5,704 nt of DNA. Source: an uncultured Oribacterium sp. Its GTDB lineage: Bacteria; Bacillota; Clostridia; Lachnospirales; Lachnospiraceae. The position numbers and the translations under genes are program-made. Every line of letters begins with the position of its first letter. Within the stretch, counting starts at the first letter, position 1. Positions 1 through 5,640 of the stretch are shown here, in pieces. The stretch is taken from positions 1-5,704 of the forward strand of contig CABTMH010000170.1 of NCBI GenBank assembly GCA_902485915.1. Reading direction: 5' to 3'. The notes beneath the pieces are model-generated. The model saw only the letters and a program-made list of their open reading frames with translations, had not been told where the DNA came from and did no database searches.

Positions 1-337
1 GACCGCCATCATAGGCATCCATGACCACACGGGTCTCCAGGACCTCACGAAGATAGCGGACCTGTCGCACACGATTCATGTCGATGCGGCTCACGAAGCT
101 GCCGCGCTGCGGCTGGGAGTCCAGCGCACCTTCGGCGTTCAGCTGCCGCACCGCCTCTCGAACAGGGATACGACTGCAGCTGAACATCTGAGCCAGCTTC
201 ACTTCACTGAGCTTCGTGCCCGGCTGGAGTTCCAGGGTCGCGATGCGATCCCACAGATAATGATGGATCTCCTCCGGCTTCGATACAGCCGTGGCATCCG
301 CGTTAGATTCAAATACTTCGCGCGTGTTCTCGTTCAT
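1..337 (-). CDS. GntR-family (FCD/FadR-type) transcriptional regulator, N-terminal part, truncated by window edge
   Basis: This is the first 112 codons of a minus-strand gene that starts at 335-337 and continues past the left edge. I translated it by hand. The start is supported by an AGGAG-type ribosome site (complement of about 343-348) just upstream of the ATG. Residues about 22-85 form a GntR winged helix-turn-helix: an IHHYLWDRIATLEL helix, the turn LQPGTKLSE, the helix VKLAQMF, and the recognition helix SRIPVREAVRQLNAEG, followed by the wing QPQRGSFVS. From about residue 86 the helical segment RYLREVLETRVVMDAY matches the start of an FCD effector domain. Members of this family usually have about 210-240 residues, so roughly half is visible. 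It is divergent from uxuA-uxuB, and FCD GntR proteins (UxuR, ExuR) commonly repress hexuronate genes. A role as a local hexuronate-responsive repressor is therefore inferred. The family call is firm; the ligand is not shown by the sequence. Confidence 0.88.
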   Translation of the reverse strand, partial: MNENTREVFESNADATAVSKPEEIHHYLWDRIATLELQPGTKLSEVKLAQMFSCSRIPVREAVRQLNAEGALDSQPQRGSFVSRIDMNRVRQVRYLREVLETRVVMDAYDGG

Positions 338-371
338 GAGGTACTCCTGAAAATCAAATAGATATAGCTTC

Positions 372-400
372 ATTATACTCGGAAAACCCGGAAAATCTAG
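372..400 (-). promoter_or_regulatory. Probable promoter of the GntR regulator gene
   Basis: Read on the minus strand, 372-377 is a perfect TATAAT -10 box, 34 bp upstream of the regulator start codon. The hexamer 17 bp further upstream (395-400, CTAGAT on the minus strand) is a poor -35 match. It overlaps the first CTAGTATACATT element. A weak -35 covered by an operator fits an autoregulated promoter, but the start point is inferred. Confidence 0.55.
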
Positions 401-408
401 TATACATT
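397..408. promoter_or_regulatory. Putative GntR/FCD operator, copy 1 (regulator-proximal)
   Basis: The sequence CTAGTATACATT has the palindromic core GTATAC at 400-405, and the identical 12-mer recurs at 564-575. FCD-type GntR regulators often bind short palindromes with a GTATAC or similar core (UxuR/ExuR-like sites are of this kind). This copy covers the -35 position of the presumed regulator promoter, which suggests autorepression. The repeat is seen directly; binding by the adjacent regulator is inferred. Confidence 0.5.
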
Positions 409-520
409 CCACGGAAAGAGACGAAATGTACGAAACGGAAACAAAAGTGGAAGCAATTTGTGAAAATATACACAATTAGACATTGAAACGGATAAAATCA
501 GCCTTTTTTTTGAAATCCCG

Positions 521-549
521 TTGACAGATAAAGTAGAGCGGGTTATTCT
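521..549 (+). promoter_or_regulatory. Probable promoter of uxuA-uxuB
   Basis: A perfect TTGACA -35 box at 521-526 is followed by a 17-bp spacer and TATTCT (544-549) as the -10 box, so transcription would begin near 556. An A/T-rich stretch with a run of eight T (504-511) lies just upstream of the -35 box, in the place of an UP element. The second CTAGTATACATT element starts about 8 bp after the predicted start point, so the promoter looks repressible. Confidence 0.7.
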
Positions 550-563
550 AGGAACTACAGAAA

Positions 564-575
564 CTAGTATACATT
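564..575. promoter_or_regulatory. Putative GntR/FCD operator, copy 2 (uxuA-proximal)
   Basis: This is an exact repeat of the 12-mer CTAGTATACATT at 397-408, with the GTATAC core at 567-572. It lies between the predicted uxuA transcription start (about 556) and the ribosome site GGAGGG (582-587). A bound repressor there could block initiation or early elongation. Flanking A/T tracts (AAACTA on the left, ATTTTT on the right) extend the dyad loosely. Position and identity to copy 1 are seen; the regulator is inferred. Confidence 0.55.
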
Positions 576-594
576 TTTCGCGGAGGGTATAATA

Positions 595-1704
595 ATGGAA
601 ATGACATTACGTTGGTACGGCTCTAAGTTTGATACCGTAACTTTACAGCAGATTCGCCAGATTCCGGGCGTGACCGGAGTTATCTCGACACTGTATGACA
701 CTACCCCGGGTGAGGTATGGTCGCAGGAGAGAATCCATGCATTAAAGGAAGAGATCGAGGCTGCAGGTCTTCGCCTGAGCGGTATCGAGTCGGTCAATGT
801 CTGCGACTCCATCAAGGTCGGCGATGAGAACCGTGATAAGTACATCGCAAACTACATCGAGACACTCGAGAACCTCGGTAAGGAGGACATCCACCTCGTA
901 TGCTACAACTTCATGCCGGTATTTGACTGGACCAGAACCGAGCTGGCACGTAAGAACCCGGATGGCTCCACCGGCCTCGCTTATAACCAGAAGGCGATCG
1001 ACGCGATCGACCCGGATGATCTCGCTGCTTCCATGGAGAAGATGTCGAACGGTGCTGTCATGCCAGGCTGGGAGCCGGAGCGTATGGCGAAGATTAAGGA
1101 GCTCTTCGAGATGTATAAGGATATCGACGGCGAGAAGCTGTTCCAGAACCTCGTATACTTCCTGAAGGCCATCATGCCGGTCTGCAACAAGTATGACATC
1201 AAGATGGCGATCCACCCGGATGATCCGGCATGGTCTGTCTTCGGTCTCACCAGAATCATCAACTCCGAGGCAGGCATCCTTCGTCTGATGAACGCTGTCG
1301 ACGATGTACATAACGGCGTGACCTTCTGTTCCGGTTCCTACGGCACGAACCTCGAGAACGACCTTCCGCACATGATCCGTGCACTCAAGGGCAGAATTCA
1401 CTTCGCACACGTACGTAACCTGCGCTTCAACGATACCTCCCGTGAGAACTATGATTTCCAGGAGGCATGCCACATCTCCAGCGATGGTAACTTCGATATG
1501 TACGAGATCGTTCGTGCGCTCTATGAGATCGGCTTCGACGGCCCGATGCGTCCGGATCACGGTCGTATGATCTGGGATGAGGTAGACAAGCCGGGTGTCG
1601 TTCCGGGCTATGGTCTCTATGATCGTGCACTCGGTGCCACCTATCTGCAGGGTCTCTGGGAGGCCATCGATAAGGCAGAGACGAGAAAGGAGTTTGCAAA
1701 ATGA
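595..1704 (+). CDS. uxuA: D-mannonate dehydratase (EC 4.2.1.8)
   Basis: This protein dehydrates D-mannonate to 2-keto-3-deoxy-D-gluconate in cytoplasmic hexuronate catabolism. It has 369 residues, the short form typical of Gram-positive bacteria (E. coli UxuA is about 394). The TIM-barrel metal ligands of the family are all visible: His207 in AIHPDDP, Cys245 in TFCSGSYG, His272 in HFAHVRN and Asp321 in RPDHGR. The N-terminus MTLRWYG and the motif YNFMPVFDWTRT (104-115) are also characteristic. The ATG at 595 is supported by GGAGGG at 582-587 with a 7-nt gap. The gene overlaps uxuB by 4 bp (ATGA), so the two are translationally coupled. The first codons are more AT-rich than the strongly biased remainder, which suggests good expression. 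Regulation is probably by the divergent GntR protein through the element at 564-575. Confidence 0.97.
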   Translation: MEMTLRWYGSKFDTVTLQQIRQIPGVTGVISTLYDTTPGEVWSQERIHALKEEIEAAGLRLSGIESVNVCDSIKVGDENRDKYIANYIETLENLGKEDIHLVCYNFMPVFDWTRTELARKNPDGSTGLAYNQKAIDAIDPDDLAASMEKMSNGAVMPGWEPERMAKIKELFEMYKDIDGEKLFQNLVYFLKAIMPVCNKYDIKMAIHPDDPAWSVFGLTRIINSEAGILRLMNAVDDVHNGVTFCSGSYGTNLENDLPHMIRALKGRIHFAHVRNLRFNDTSRENYDFQEACHISSDGNFDMYEIVRALYEIGFDGPMRPDHGRMIWDEVDKPGVVPGYGLYDRALGATYLQGLWEAIDKAETRKEFAK

Positions 1705-3311
1705 GATTAACACTTGAGGGTTTAAAGGATACAGCGGCTTGGGCACAGGCCGGTGTGACACTTCCATCCTATGATGTGGCTGCACTTGCTGAGAACACGA
1801 AGAAGTCCCCACGCTGGGTACACTTCGGTATCGGTAACATCTTCCGTATCTTCCTCGGCGGTATCGCAGATACGCTGATCGAGAAGGGTGCGCTCGATCA
1901 GGGCATCACCTGTGTCGAGACCTTCGACTTCGATGTAGTCGATAAGATTTACAAGCCGTACGACAACCTCGTACTGGGCGTCACCTTGAAGGCCGACGGC
2001 AACACCGAGAAGCGCGTCATCGGTTCCCTGACCGAGGCGATCAAGGCACAGTCTTCCGATGCTGCAGAGTGGAATCGTCTCAAGGAAATCTTCACAAATC
2101 CGGATTTCCAGATGGCGACCTTCACCATCACCGAGAAGGGCTATGCACTGAAGAACGCAGACGGCCAGTACTTCCCGTTCGTACAGGCAGACATCGATAA
2201 CGGTCCGGAGAAGCCGGGCGCTGCGATGGCGATCGTCGCTGCACTTCTGTTCGAGCGTTTCAAGGCCGGCCAGTATCCGGTAGCGATCGTTTCCTGCGAT
2301 AACTGCTCACACAACGGCGAGAAGCTTATGAGCTCCATCGTGACCATGGCCGAGGAGTGGAAGAAGAAGGGCTTCGTTCCGGCAGCGTTCGTAGAGTATC
2401 TGAAGGACGAGAACAAGGTCGGCTTCCCATGGTCCATGATCGATAAGATCACCCCGCGTCCGGCAGAGTCCGTAGAGAAGGAGCTCGAGGCACTCGGCAT
2501 CGAGGAGATGGCTCCGGTCATCACCTCGAAGCGTACCTACATCGCACCTTTCGTCAATGCAGAGGGCCCTCAGTATCTCGTCATCGAGGACAAGTTCCCG
2601 AACGGCAGACCGAAGCTCGAGGACGCCGGTGTATACATGACCGACCGTGATACTGTCAATAAGGTAGAGCGTATGAAGGTCACCACCTGCCTCAACCCGC
2701 TGCACACGGCACTGGCTGTATACGGCTGTGTACTCGGCTATGACCTCATCGCAGATGAGATGAAGGACACCGAGCTCAACAAGCTCGTGCACGAGATCGG
2801 CCCTGTGGAGGGTATGCCGGTTGTAACGAACCCTGGCATTCTTTCCCCGGAGGCGTTCGTCGACGAGGTGATCAATGTTCGTATCCCGAACCCGTTCATG
2901 CCGGATACGCCACAGCGTATCGCGACCGATACATCTCAGAAGGTCGGTATCCGTTACGGTGAGACCATCAAGAGCTATGTTGCGAAGTATGGCGATGCGA
3001 AGAAGCTGAAGGCGATTCCGCTTGCAATCGCAGGCTGGCTGCGTTATCTTCTTGGTGTGGATGATGAGGGTCAGGCTTTCGAGCGTTCCGCAGATCCTAT
3101 GCTTGAGACACTTTCTCAGCAGCTCGAGGGCATCACACTCGGACATCCGGAGAGTGTCGGCGATAAGGTTCGTCCGATCCTCAGCAACGCGAACATTTTC
3201 GGCTCTGACCTTTATGAGGCTGGTATCGGCGATCTGATCGAGGATCTCTTTAAGGAGGAGCTGGTAGGCCCTGGTGCCGTGAGAGCCACCCTGAAGAAGT
3301 ACCTGGATTAA
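1701..3311 (+). CDS. uxuB: D-fructuronate reductase (mannitol dehydrogenase family; EC 1.1.1.57)
   Basis: This is an NAD-dependent cytoplasmic oxidoreductase that interconverts D-fructuronate and D-mannonate, the step before UxuA. It has 536 residues, longer than E. coli UxuB (about 486). The N-terminal Rossmann domain starts with VHFGIGNIFR (40-49), where the family has a GxGxxxR nucleotide-binding loop. SCDNCSHNG (198-206) is the conserved family signature. The C-terminal all-helical domain begins near residue 300 and contains MKVTTCLNPLHT, with the presumed catalytic Lys326, Asn332 and His335. The Lys-to-Asn spacing is one residue longer than in E. coli UxuB (K-X4-N), a feature I believe is common in the Gram-positive clade. 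The start overlaps the uxuA stop (ATGA), with AAAGGAG at 1686-1692. Tagaturonate reductase (UxaB) or another polyol dehydrogenase is a less likely alternative, given the uxuA partner. Confidence 0.93.
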   Translation: MRLTLEGLKDTAAWAQAGVTLPSYDVAALAENTKKSPRWVHFGIGNIFRIFLGGIADTLIEKGALDQGITCVETFDFDVVDKIYKPYDNLVLGVTLKADGNTEKRVIGSLTEAIKAQSSDAAEWNRLKEIFTNPDFQMATFTITEKGYALKNADGQYFPFVQADIDNGPEKPGAAMAIVAALLFERFKAGQYPVAIVSCDNCSHNGEKLMSSIVTMAEEWKKKGFVPAAFVEYLKDENKVGFPWSMIDKITPRPAESVEKELEALGIEEMAPVITSKRTYIAPFVNAEGPQYLVIEDKFPNGRPKLEDAGVYMTDRDTVNKVERMKVTTCLNPLHTALAVYGCVLGYDLIADEMKDTELNKLVHEIGPVEGMPVVTNPGILSPEAFVDEVINVRIPNPFMPDTPQRIATDTSQKVGIRYGETIKSYVAKYGDAKKLKAIPLAIAGWLRYLLGVDDEGQAFERSADPMLETLSQQLEGITLGHPESVGDKVRPILSNANIFGSDLYEAGIGDLIEDLFKEELVGPGAVRATLKKYLD

Positions 3312-3352
3312 TCATCGAATCAGGCATATGGGCAGAAAGAGACGAGTGAAGC

Positions 3353-4537
3353 ATGCGAATCATATTTGCTACCCATAATAAAAATAAAATGATAGAGGTG
3401 CGCCAGATCCTGGGGGATCTGGCCACTGAAATCGTTGCGAAGAGCGAGCTCGGGATCGATTTCGAGCCCGTCGAGACCGGTAAGACCTTTGCAGAGAACG
3501 CAGAGCTGAAGGCCGTCGGTATCCGCAACTATATGCTTGCACATAACATGCTGGAGGACGATGACATCATCATGTCGGACGACTCCGGCCTTTGTGTTAA
3601 TTACATGCTGGGACTGCCAGGTATCTACAGTGCCCGCTACCTCGGGGAGGATACCTCGTATGATGTGAAGAACGCACGCATCATCCAGGAGCTTCGCTAT
3701 GCGGAGGGGGATGAACGCGCGGCACACTTTACCTGCGATATCTGCGCTGCGTTTGCAGACGGACGTGTTCTCCACGCAGAAGGCATCTTTGAGGGCCTGA
3801 TCGCCCATGAGCCGAAGGGAGAGCATGGATTCGGATATGATCCGATCCTCTACCTTCCAGAATATGGAAAGACGTCCGCAGAACTGACACCAGAGGAGAA
3901 AAACGCAATCTCCCATCGTGGAAAGGCACTTCGCGCGATGCGTGAGCTCCTGAAGGATGTGCTCGAAAAGGATGCAGAGAGACATGGCAGCATGTCGGAA
4001 GATGGGGGCGAGGCCCGGGAGGAAAGCGGACTTGTCCGCCCCTTTCAGACCGTCCTCGTCGTAAGCGACTCTCATCGATGCGATGCGAACCTGAAGGATG
4101 TGCTGAATCGAATCGGGATGATCGATATCCTGATTCATCTGGGCGATGCGGAGGGAACGGAAGGGATGATCCAGCAGTATGCCGGTGACGGTGTAAAGTG
4201 CTACTTCGTACAGGGAAACAACGATTTCTTCACTTCGCTGCCGAAGGATATCGTCGTGAAGATCGGAAAGCATCGCTGCCTTCTGACCCATGGCCACTAC
4301 TATGGCGTTAATATGGGCGTATCCGGCATCGTCGATGAGGCGAAGAATCGCGACTGCGATGTCGTGATGTTCGGTCATACGCATAAGCCGTTCCTGAAAA
4401 CGGTCGATGGCGTGACCTGTCTGAACCCGGGTTCCATCAGCTATCCGCGCCAGGTCGACCGTCGCCCATCCTATATGGTGATCGACGTCAGTGAAGAAGG
4501 CGATTTCGAGTTCCGCCCGGTATACATAAAAAACTAG
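3353..4537 (+). CDS. Fused RdgB/HAM1 XTP/dITP pyrophosphatase and YfcE/MJ0936-like metallophosphoesterase
   Basis: One 394-residue frame holds two complete enzymes. Residues 1-200 are an RdgB/HAM1 house-cleaning pyrophosphatase, which hydrolyses dITP, XTP and ITP to monophosphates. It has the N-terminal FATHNKNK motif, DDSGL (76-80, Asp77 presumed catalytic), PGIYSARY (89-96), HGFGYDPIL (158-166) and ELTPEEKNAISHRGKA (177-192). Residues 232-394 are a calcineurin-like phosphoesterase of the YfcE/MJ0936 class: SDSH (Asp239, His241), LGD (Asp265), GNND (288-291), LTHGH (His313, His315), GHTH (His342, His344) and LNPGS. Residues about 205-231 are a charged linker rich in Glu, Gly and Ser. The same two enzymes are adjacent separate genes (ysnA, ysnB) in Bacillus subtilis. 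The start has only a weak ribosome site (AAAGAG, about 11 nt away). It follows uxuB by 41 bp with no terminator seen, so read-through from uxuAB is possible. The native substrate of the second domain is unknown. Confidence 0.93.
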   Translation: MRIIFATHNKNKMIEVRQILGDLATEIVAKSELGIDFEPVETGKTFAENAELKAVGIRNYMLAHNMLEDDDIIMSDDSGLCVNYMLGLPGIYSARYLGEDTSYDVKNARIIQELRYAEGDERAAHFTCDICAAFADGRVLHAEGIFEGLIAHEPKGEHGFGYDPILYLPEYGKTSAELTPEEKNAISHRGKALRAMRELLKDVLEKDAERHGSMSEDGGEAREESGLVRPFQTVLVVSDSHRCDANLKDVLNRIGMIDILIHLGDAEGTEGMIQQYAGDGVKCYFVQGNNDFFTSLPKDIVVKIGKHRCLLTHGHYYGVNMGVSGIVDEAKNRDCDVVMFGHTHKPFLKTVDGVTCLNPGSISYPRQVDRRPSYMVIDVSEEGDFEFRPVYIKN

Positions 4538-4669
4538 ATTCTACAGGACCCGGCCCCGCGACGACTGTTTTTCGAGTCCCGTGCCCTGCAGATGGTGGAG
4601 CGGTTTACTGAATCGGGAAAGTGATGCATGATGGAACGTAAAATAAGCGTGAAAGCGATGCATTCTCTC
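4538..4669. other. Intergenic segment without a recognised gene
   Basis: These 132 bases lie between the fusion gene and the eda promoter. I see no ORF with a ribosome site and no hairpin followed by a T-run, so no clear terminator for the upstream genes. The only structure I noticed is a directly repeated GATGCAT at 4623-4629 and 4657-4663, 34 bp apart. Confidence 0.5.
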
Positions 4670-4698
4670 TTGTATGTGAAAAATAAATCATATATAAT
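4670..4698 (+). promoter_or_regulatory. Probable promoter of eda
   Basis: A perfect TATAAT -10 box at 4693-4698 is preceded at 17 bp by TTGTAT (4670-4675), a partial -35 match (TTG conserved), within an AT-rich stretch. Transcription would start near 4705, exactly where the cre-like palindrome begins. This gives eda its own promoter, separate from uxuAB. Confidence 0.65.
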
Positions 4699-4704
4699 AA
4701 AGTC

Positions 4705-4718
4705 TGTAAGCGTTTACA
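4705..4718. promoter_or_regulatory. cre-like / LacI-family operator upstream of eda
   Basis: TGTAAGCGTTTACA is a near-perfect palindrome with a central CG. It fits the Gram-positive catabolite-responsive element pattern (TGNNANCGNTNNCA). It sits at about +1 to +14 of the predicted eda transcript, where a bound protein would block initiation. CcpA is the obvious binder. A LacI-family KdgR, which controls KDG metabolism in Bacillus, would recognise the same kind of sequence. The site is seen; the protein is inferred. Confidence 0.75.
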
Positions 4719-4763
4719 TGGCCTGATTTATTCGGGCTTGATAATATTCAAAGGAGATTTGAT

Positions 4764-5402
4764 ATGACACAGAAAGATTTCATGGAGAAGCTTGCCGAGA
4801 TTAAGGTTTGCCCAGTCGTAGTTATCGACCACGTTGAGGATGCCGTTCCTCTTGCAAAGGCTCTCGAGGCTGGTCATCTTCCGATGGCAGAGGTTACCTT
4901 CCGTACAGCAGCTGCAGCAGATGCGATCGCAGCTATGGTTAAGGAGTGCCCGAACGTCGTTGTCGGTGCGGGTACTGTTCTCGATCGTGAGCAGTGCACA
5001 CGTGCGATCAACGCTGGTGCTCAGTTCATCGTTTCCCCGTCTTTCTCTGACGAGGTAGCTCAGTGTGCGCTCGGCCACGGCGTAGCTTACTGCCCAGGTA
5101 CCTGCACACCGACCGATATCACAAACGCACTTCGTTACAACCTTCCGATGGTTAAGTTCTTCCCGGCTGGTGCATACGGCGGACTCAAGACCCTGAAGGC
5201 CCTCGCTCCTGTATTCCCACAGCTCAAGTTCATGCCTACCGGTGGTGTTAACCTCGACAACGTTCTCGAGTACCTCGCATTCGATAAGATCGTCGGCGTC
5301 GGCGGAACATGGGTATGCAAGAAGGATCTGCTCGTGAACAAGGACTGGGCTGGTATCACCAAGCTCTGCCAGGAAGCTTACGACCTCACACACCAGGCAT
5401 AA
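4764..5402 (+). CDS. eda: KDPG/KHG aldolase (2-dehydro-3-deoxy-phosphogluconate aldolase, EC 4.1.2.14)
   Basis: This protein cleaves 2-keto-3-deoxy-6-phosphogluconate to pyruvate and glyceraldehyde-3-phosphate, the last step of hexuronate breakdown and of the Entner-Doudoroff route. It is a class I TIM-barrel aldolase of 212 residues, the usual length. Key residues are visible: Glu43 and Arg47 in EVTFRT, the GAGTVL strand (68-73), SPSF (91-94), PGTCTPTDI (111-119), the Schiff-base Lys131 in VKFFPA, and the phosphate-binding MPTGGV (157-162). Related 4-hydroxy-2-oxoglutarate (KHG) activity is common in the family. The ATG is set by AAAGGAG at 4750-4756 with a 7-nt gap. It has its own promoter and cre-like operator upstream and a strong terminator 32 bp downstream, so it is probably monocistronic. 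Codon use (many GTT, GCT and CTC, strong bias) suggests high expression. The KDG kinase that would supply its substrate is not in the window. Confidence 0.96.
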   Translation: MTQKDFMEKLAEIKVCPVVVIDHVEDAVPLAKALEAGHLPMAEVTFRTAAAADAIAAMVKECPNVVVGAGTVLDREQCTRAINAGAQFIVSPSFSDEVAQCALGHGVAYCPGTCTPTDITNALRYNLPMVKFFPAGAYGGLKTLKALAPVFPQLKFMPTGGVNLDNVLEYLAFDKIVGVGGTWVCKKDLLVNKDWAGITKLCQEAYDLTHQA

Positions 5403-5433
5403 GCGCAACGATCTCTGTATATCAAAATCATAT

Positions 5434-5475
5434 AAATCGTCGGAATGCAGGACTTGCATTCCGGCGATTTTTTTT
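5434..5475 (+). terminator. Rho-independent terminator of eda
   Basis: A 16-bp stem (5434-5449 pairing with 5455-5470, with a single G-T wobble at 5440/5464) closes a 5-nt loop (GGACT). It is followed by T residues at 5471-5475 that continue the run begun in the stem, for eight T in all. It begins 31 bp after the eda stop. This is a strong, unambiguous intrinsic terminator. Confidence 0.93.
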
Positions 5476-5584
5476 GTATTCTATGATAGCACGGTGATCT
5501 GGATGGATGAAACAGACGCGGGGAGCTCTGTGCTTCGCGTGACTTGGTCAGATTATTTTGATGAGTAAAACTTCGAAATTGTGG

Positions 5585-5613
5585 TTGACAAAATGAAGCT
5601 TATTCGTTAATAT
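5585..5613 (+). promoter_or_regulatory. Probable promoter of the tRNA-Arg gene
   Basis: A perfect TTGACA (5585-5590) is followed after 17 bp by TAATAT (5608-5613), a 4/6 match to the -10 consensus. Transcription would start near 5620, about 20 bp before the mature tRNA 5' end. The interval 5476-5584 between the terminator and this promoter shows no gene or structure I can recognise. Confidence 0.62.
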
Positions 5614-5640
5614 ATACGAGTCGCTCATAAAGAGTCGTCT

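Noticed and set aside
427..441. Cre-like site around AAACGGAAACA upstream of uxuA
   Set aside because: It lacks the conserved TG of the left half and is not palindromic, so it is much weaker than the site at 4705-4718.
742..1812. A 356-codon open frame on the minus strand across uxuA
   Set aside because: It lies fully antisense to uxuA, has no family motifs, and results from the strong codon bias of uxuA. The sense protein has complete catalytic motifs.
2307..3146. A 279-codon minus-strand open frame inside uxuB
   Set aside because: It is an antisense shadow of a well-supported gene, with an unlikely composition and no ribosome site consistent with expression.
3320..4384. A 354-codon minus-strand open frame opposite the RdgB-phosphoesterase fusion
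   Set aside because: It is an antisense shadow. The sense frame contains two full sets of enzyme motifs.
4520..4527. GTATACAT at the 3' end of the fusion gene as a third operator
   Set aside because: Only 8 bp match. The same 8-mer also occurs inside uxuB (2631-2638), where it is explained by the codons GTA TAC. It lacks the CTA flank shared by the two intergenic copies.
4542..4594. GC-rich segment after the fusion gene as a terminator
   Set aside because: Possible pairings (CTACAGGAC with GCCCTGCAG, or GACT with AGTC) are short or mismatched, and no T-run follows them.
4728..5459. A 243-codon minus-strand open frame opposite eda
   Set aside because: It would begin inside the terminator hairpin and is antisense to a clear KDPG aldolase. 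No domain is recognisable.
5476..5584. Possible small gene or mobile-element remnant next to the tRNA
   Set aside because: No ORF with a ribosome site, no inverted repeat and no integrase-like sequence is visible. The tRNA is at the edge, so an attachment site cannot be judged.
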